14,913 nucleotides of DNA from the NCBI GenBank assembly GCA_003501385.1, contig DNPN01000231.1, positions 1,118-16,030 on the forward strand, in the 5' to 3' direction. How positions within the stretch are numbered: position 1 is the first letter of the stretch; each line of letters starts with the position of its first letter. The notes below the pieces were generated by a model. That model was not told the origin of the DNA. It worked only from the letters and a program-made list of their open reading frames with translations, and did not search any database. The DNA is from Rhizobium sp. (GTDB lineage: Bacteria > Pseudomonadota > Alphaproteobacteria > Rhizobiales > Rhizobiaceae). This document shows, piece by piece, positions 12,763 to 14,913 of this stretch. A program made the translations under genes and the position numbers.

Positions 12763-14076
12763 ATGGTGGATCACACTATCAGCGCAGCATCCAACAGCGC
12801 CCGGCCCACTAAAGCCAATGTCTGGCAACGTTTTCTGAGCGCCACCGAAATTGACACCCGGTTGATGGGCATGGTGATTGCGCTTCTGATCATCTGGGTT
12901 GGCTTCAATCTTCTGTCAGACGGGCTGTTTTTGACCCCGCGCAACCTGTGGAACCTGTCGGTACAGGCTGCATCGGTTTCCGTGATGGCCACGGGCATGG
13001 TGCTGGTGATTGTCACGCGTAATATCGACCTGTCTGTCGGTTCCATCCTTGGCTTTGTCGGCATGATGATGGCGGTGACGCAGACCAAATTTCTGCCGGT
13101 TCTACTCGGCTATGACCATCCGCTGATGTGGGTGCTGGCGCTGGCCTTTGGCATTGTCATTGGTGCCGCCATTGGCGCGTTTCAGGGTGCCATCATTGCC
13201 TTTCTCAACGTGCCATCTTTCATTGTCACGCTCGGCGGTTTGCTGGTGTGGCGTGGGTGCGCGTGGATGGTCACCAGCGGTGCAACAGTGGCCCCGATGG
13301 ACACTCGCTTTCGCCTGATGGGCGGCGGTGCCGATGGCTCGATTGGGGCCATGGCCAGCTGGGTTGTCGGCGGCATTGCCTGTGTGTTCATCGTGCTGTC
13401 CATCCTGCATTCGCGCAAGCAGCGCAAACGTTTTGGCTTTCCGCTGAAACCCGTCTGGGCAGAATATTTCATGGGCGTGATTGGCTGTGGTGCGGTGCTG
13501 GGAGCCATTGATGTGCTCAACAGCTATTACATGCCCGTGAACCTTGCCCGCAAATATGCCGAGGCCAATAATATTGCCTGGCCCGATGGTGGGTTGGATA
13601 TTTCGCTGGGCATCGCCATTCCGGTGTTGATTGCCGTTGGCATTGCGCTGGTGATGAATTTTCTCACCAACCGCACCCGCTTTGGCCGCTATGTGTTTGC
13701 CATTGGTGGCAACCCGGAAGCCGCTGTGCTGGCGGGCATCAAGACCCGCTGGGTCACCGTGCGGATTTTTGCGCTGATGGGTGCGCTCTGCGCCATTGCC
13801 GCTGCCATTTCCACCGCACGCCTGAATGCCGCCACCAATGCCCAAGGCACGCTGGATGAGCTTTACACCATTGCCGCAGCCGTGATTGGCGGCACGTCAC
13901 TGGCAGGGGGTGCTGGCACCATTGTCGGCGCGATCTTGGGGGCCATTGTGATGCAATCGCTCAATTCCGGCATGGTGTTGCTGGGCATGGATACGCCTTT
14001 GCAAAGCATTGTCATCGGCATAGTTCTGGTTGTCGCGGTCTGGCTGGACACGGTTTACCGCGCCCGTACACGCTAA
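12763..14076 (+). CDS. xylH: Xylose ABC transporter permease XylH
   Basis: A 437-aa inner-membrane permease of the ribose/xylose type (BPD_transp_2 family) with about 10 or more hydrophobic segments. It works with XylF and XylG to import D-xylose. Family segments include ASVSVMATGMVLVIVTRNIDLSVGSILGFVG (near residues 69-99), NVPSFIVTLGGLLVWRG, the coupling region GRYVFAIGGNPEAAVLAGI, and the C-terminal AAVIGGTSLAGGAGTIVGAILGA. The mid-protein stretch with SRKQRKRFGFPLKPVWAEYF is a basic cytoplasmic loop, making it longer than the E. coli protein. Start ATG 12763 has GAGGAG 10 bases upstream, somewhat distant. It ends 18 bases before xylG. Confidence 0.93.
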   Translation: MVDHTISAASNSARPTKANVWQRFLSATEIDTRLMGMVIALLIIWVGFNLLSDGLFLTPRNLWNLSVQAASVSVMATGMVLVIVTRNIDLSVGSILGFVGMMMAVTQTKFLPVLLGYDHPLMWVLALAFGIVIGAAIGAFQGAIIAFLNVPSFIVTLGGLLVWRGCAWMVTSGATVAPMDTRFRLMGGGADGSIGAMASWVVGGIACVFIVLSILHSRKQRKRFGFPLKPVWAEYFMGVIGCGAVLGAIDVLNSYYMPVNLARKYAEANNIAWPDGGLDISLGIAIPVLIAVGIALVMNFLTNRTRFGRYVFAIGGNPEAAVLAGIKTRWVTVRIFALMGALCAIAAAISTARLNAATNAQGTLDELYTIAAAVIGGTSLAGGAGTIVGAILGAIVMQSLNSGMVLLGMDTPLQSIVIGIVLVVAVWLDTVYRARTR

Positions 14077-14094
14077 CACAGAGGAGTAAACGTT

Positions 14095-14880
14095 ATGACA
14101 CAACAGAACACGCCTCTTGTGGAAATGAAGAATATTTCCATCTCCTTTGGGGGTATCCACGCCGTTGATGATGCCTCGGTGGACCTGTTTCCCGGCGAAG
14201 TCGTGGCGCTGCTGGGCCACAATGGCGCGGGCAAATCCACCCTGATCAAGATTCTTTCCGGTGCCTACAAACGCGACAATGGTGAAATCCTGATCAACGG
14301 CAAACCGATTGACATCAACAATCCGCGTGATGCCAAGCACCATGGTATTGAGACGATTTATCAGACGCTGGCCGTTGCCGATAATGTCGATGCCGCCGCC
14401 AATCTCTATCTGGGCCGCGAGCTGCAAACGCCGTGGGGCACGCTGGATGATGTGGCCATGGAGGCCAAGGCCCGCGAGGTGATGGGACGGTTAAACCCGA
14501 ATTTCCAGCGCTTCAAGGAGCCGGTGAAGGCGCTCTCCGGTGGTCAACGGCAATCGGTAGCCATTGCCCGCGCCATTTTGTTTGATGCCCGCATTCTGAT
14601 CATGGATGAGCCAACCGCCGCCCTTGGCCCGCAGGAAACTGCGCAAGTGGGCGAGTTGATCTTGCAGCTGAAAAAGGAAGGCATCGGCATTTTCCTGATT
14701 AGCCACGACATTCACGATGTGTTTGATCTGGCAGATCGGGTGTTTGTGATGAAAAACGGCAAGGTCGTCGGCCATGCCCGCACACAAGATGTAACCAAGG
14801 ATGAAGTGCTGGGCATGATCATCATGGGCAAAGTACCACCGGGTGCCGTTGCCGGACCCGGTGCTATGCAAGTGGCGTGA
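14095..14880 (+). CDS. xylG: Xylose ABC transporter ATP-binding protein XylG, single-domain form
   Basis: 261 aa, with Walker A GHNGAGKST (41-49), Q-loop YQ (89-90), signature LSGGQRQ (147-153), Walker B ILIMDEP (167-173) and H-loop His204 in SHDIHDV. E. coli XylG and most sugar ATPases of this class carry two fused domains of about 500 aa. This one has a single domain, as in the fructose FrcA of rhizobia, and should dimerise. It is not a truncation: all motifs are present and the gene ends in TGA with no further ATPase remnant before the repeat that begins at 14893. GAGGAG lies 8 bases before the ATG. Confidence 0.93.
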   Translation: MTQQNTPLVEMKNISISFGGIHAVDDASVDLFPGEVVALLGHNGAGKSTLIKILSGAYKRDNGEILINGKPIDINNPRDAKHHGIETIYQTLAVADNVDAAANLYLGRELQTPWGTLDDVAMEAKAREVMGRLNPNFQRFKEPVKALSGGQRQSVAIARAILFDARILIMDEPTAALGPQETAQVGELILQLKKEGIGIFLISHDIHDVFDLADRVFVMKNGKVVGHARTQDVTKDEVLGMIIMGKVPPGAVAGPGAMQVA

Positions 14881-14892
14881 ACTGATCCTATT

Positions 14893-14913
14893 AGAGTTTG
14901 TCAGGGAAAAGTG
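14893..14913. repeat. Start of a third RIME-like copy (copy C)
   Basis: AGAGTTTGTCAGGGAAAAGTG is identical to the reverse complement of the right end of copy B (9952-9972). It starts 12 bases after the xylG stop and runs off the window. Its last 15 bases are the same as the first 15 of the window, in the same orientation. Confidence 0.7.

Noticed and set aside
13102..13845. 247-codon minus-strand frame opposite xylH
   Set aside because: It is a low-complexity His/Gly/Asn-rich shadow of a membrane-protein gene, without a ribosome site.
14095..14880. xylG as a truncated pseudogene
   Set aside because: All nucleotide-binding motifs are intact, and single-domain sugar ATPases are normal in rhizobia.
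1..14913. tRNA, rRNA, CRISPR arrays, transposase genes, toxin-antitoxin or phage genes
   Set aside because: I looked for cloverleaf arms, regularly spaced repeats and the usual protein motifs on both strands and found none that hold up by eye.

Overview
The window looks like chromosomal or chromid DNA from an alphaproteobacterium of the Rhizobium/Agrobacterium group. The evidence is the mostly GC-rich coding bias, a single-domain XylG in a xylFHG operon with a ROK regulator, an iron-box-like site of the RirA type, and short mosaic intergenic repeats resembling the RIME elements of rhizobia. The species cannot be fixed from the sequence alone.

Layout. (1) 1-1154, leftward: half of a RIME-like repeat, a perfect 19-bp-stem hairpin, a 76-aa hypothetical gene and a GNAT acetyltransferase. 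The acetyltransferase lies behind what looks like a complete ribosome-mediated transcription attenuator, with a 17-codon leader peptide ending ...TYFWAYR. (2) 1391-3755, rightward: a stand-alone thioester-reductase-type SDR and an MFS exporter. The first gene and the 5' end of the second are clearly AT-richer than their surroundings, suggesting acquired DNA. A LysR regulator (3681-4631, leftward) overlaps the exporter tail-to-tail by 75 bp. (3) 4774-9847: a class I methyltransferase (leftward) diverges from an iron/siderophore-type ABC importer (rightward). The importer has two tandem paralogous binding proteins, one FecCD-type permease and one ATPase. Both directions share a compact control region with back-to-back -35 boxes and a TGA-N9-TCA site. 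(4) 9846-9972: a complete RIME-like element between convergent genes. (5) 9979-14880: a leftward ROK repressor (XylR type) divergent from the D-xylose importer xylF-xylH-xylG. A perfect palindrome sits in the divergent promoter region, and a 148-bp MITE-like element is inserted between xylF and xylH. The window closes in a third RIME-like copy.

Working together: the xyl block is a self-contained import and regulation unit for D-xylose. The FecBCD-like block is a probable iron-chelate importer whose partner methyltransferase may act on the imported ligand. The reductase and exporter may make and export a small metabolite, but no thioester-forming synthetase is in view. No RNA genes other than the putative attenuator leader, no CRISPR array and no transposase gene were found. 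The most unusual item is the aromatic-codon attenuator in front of an acetyltransferase gene.
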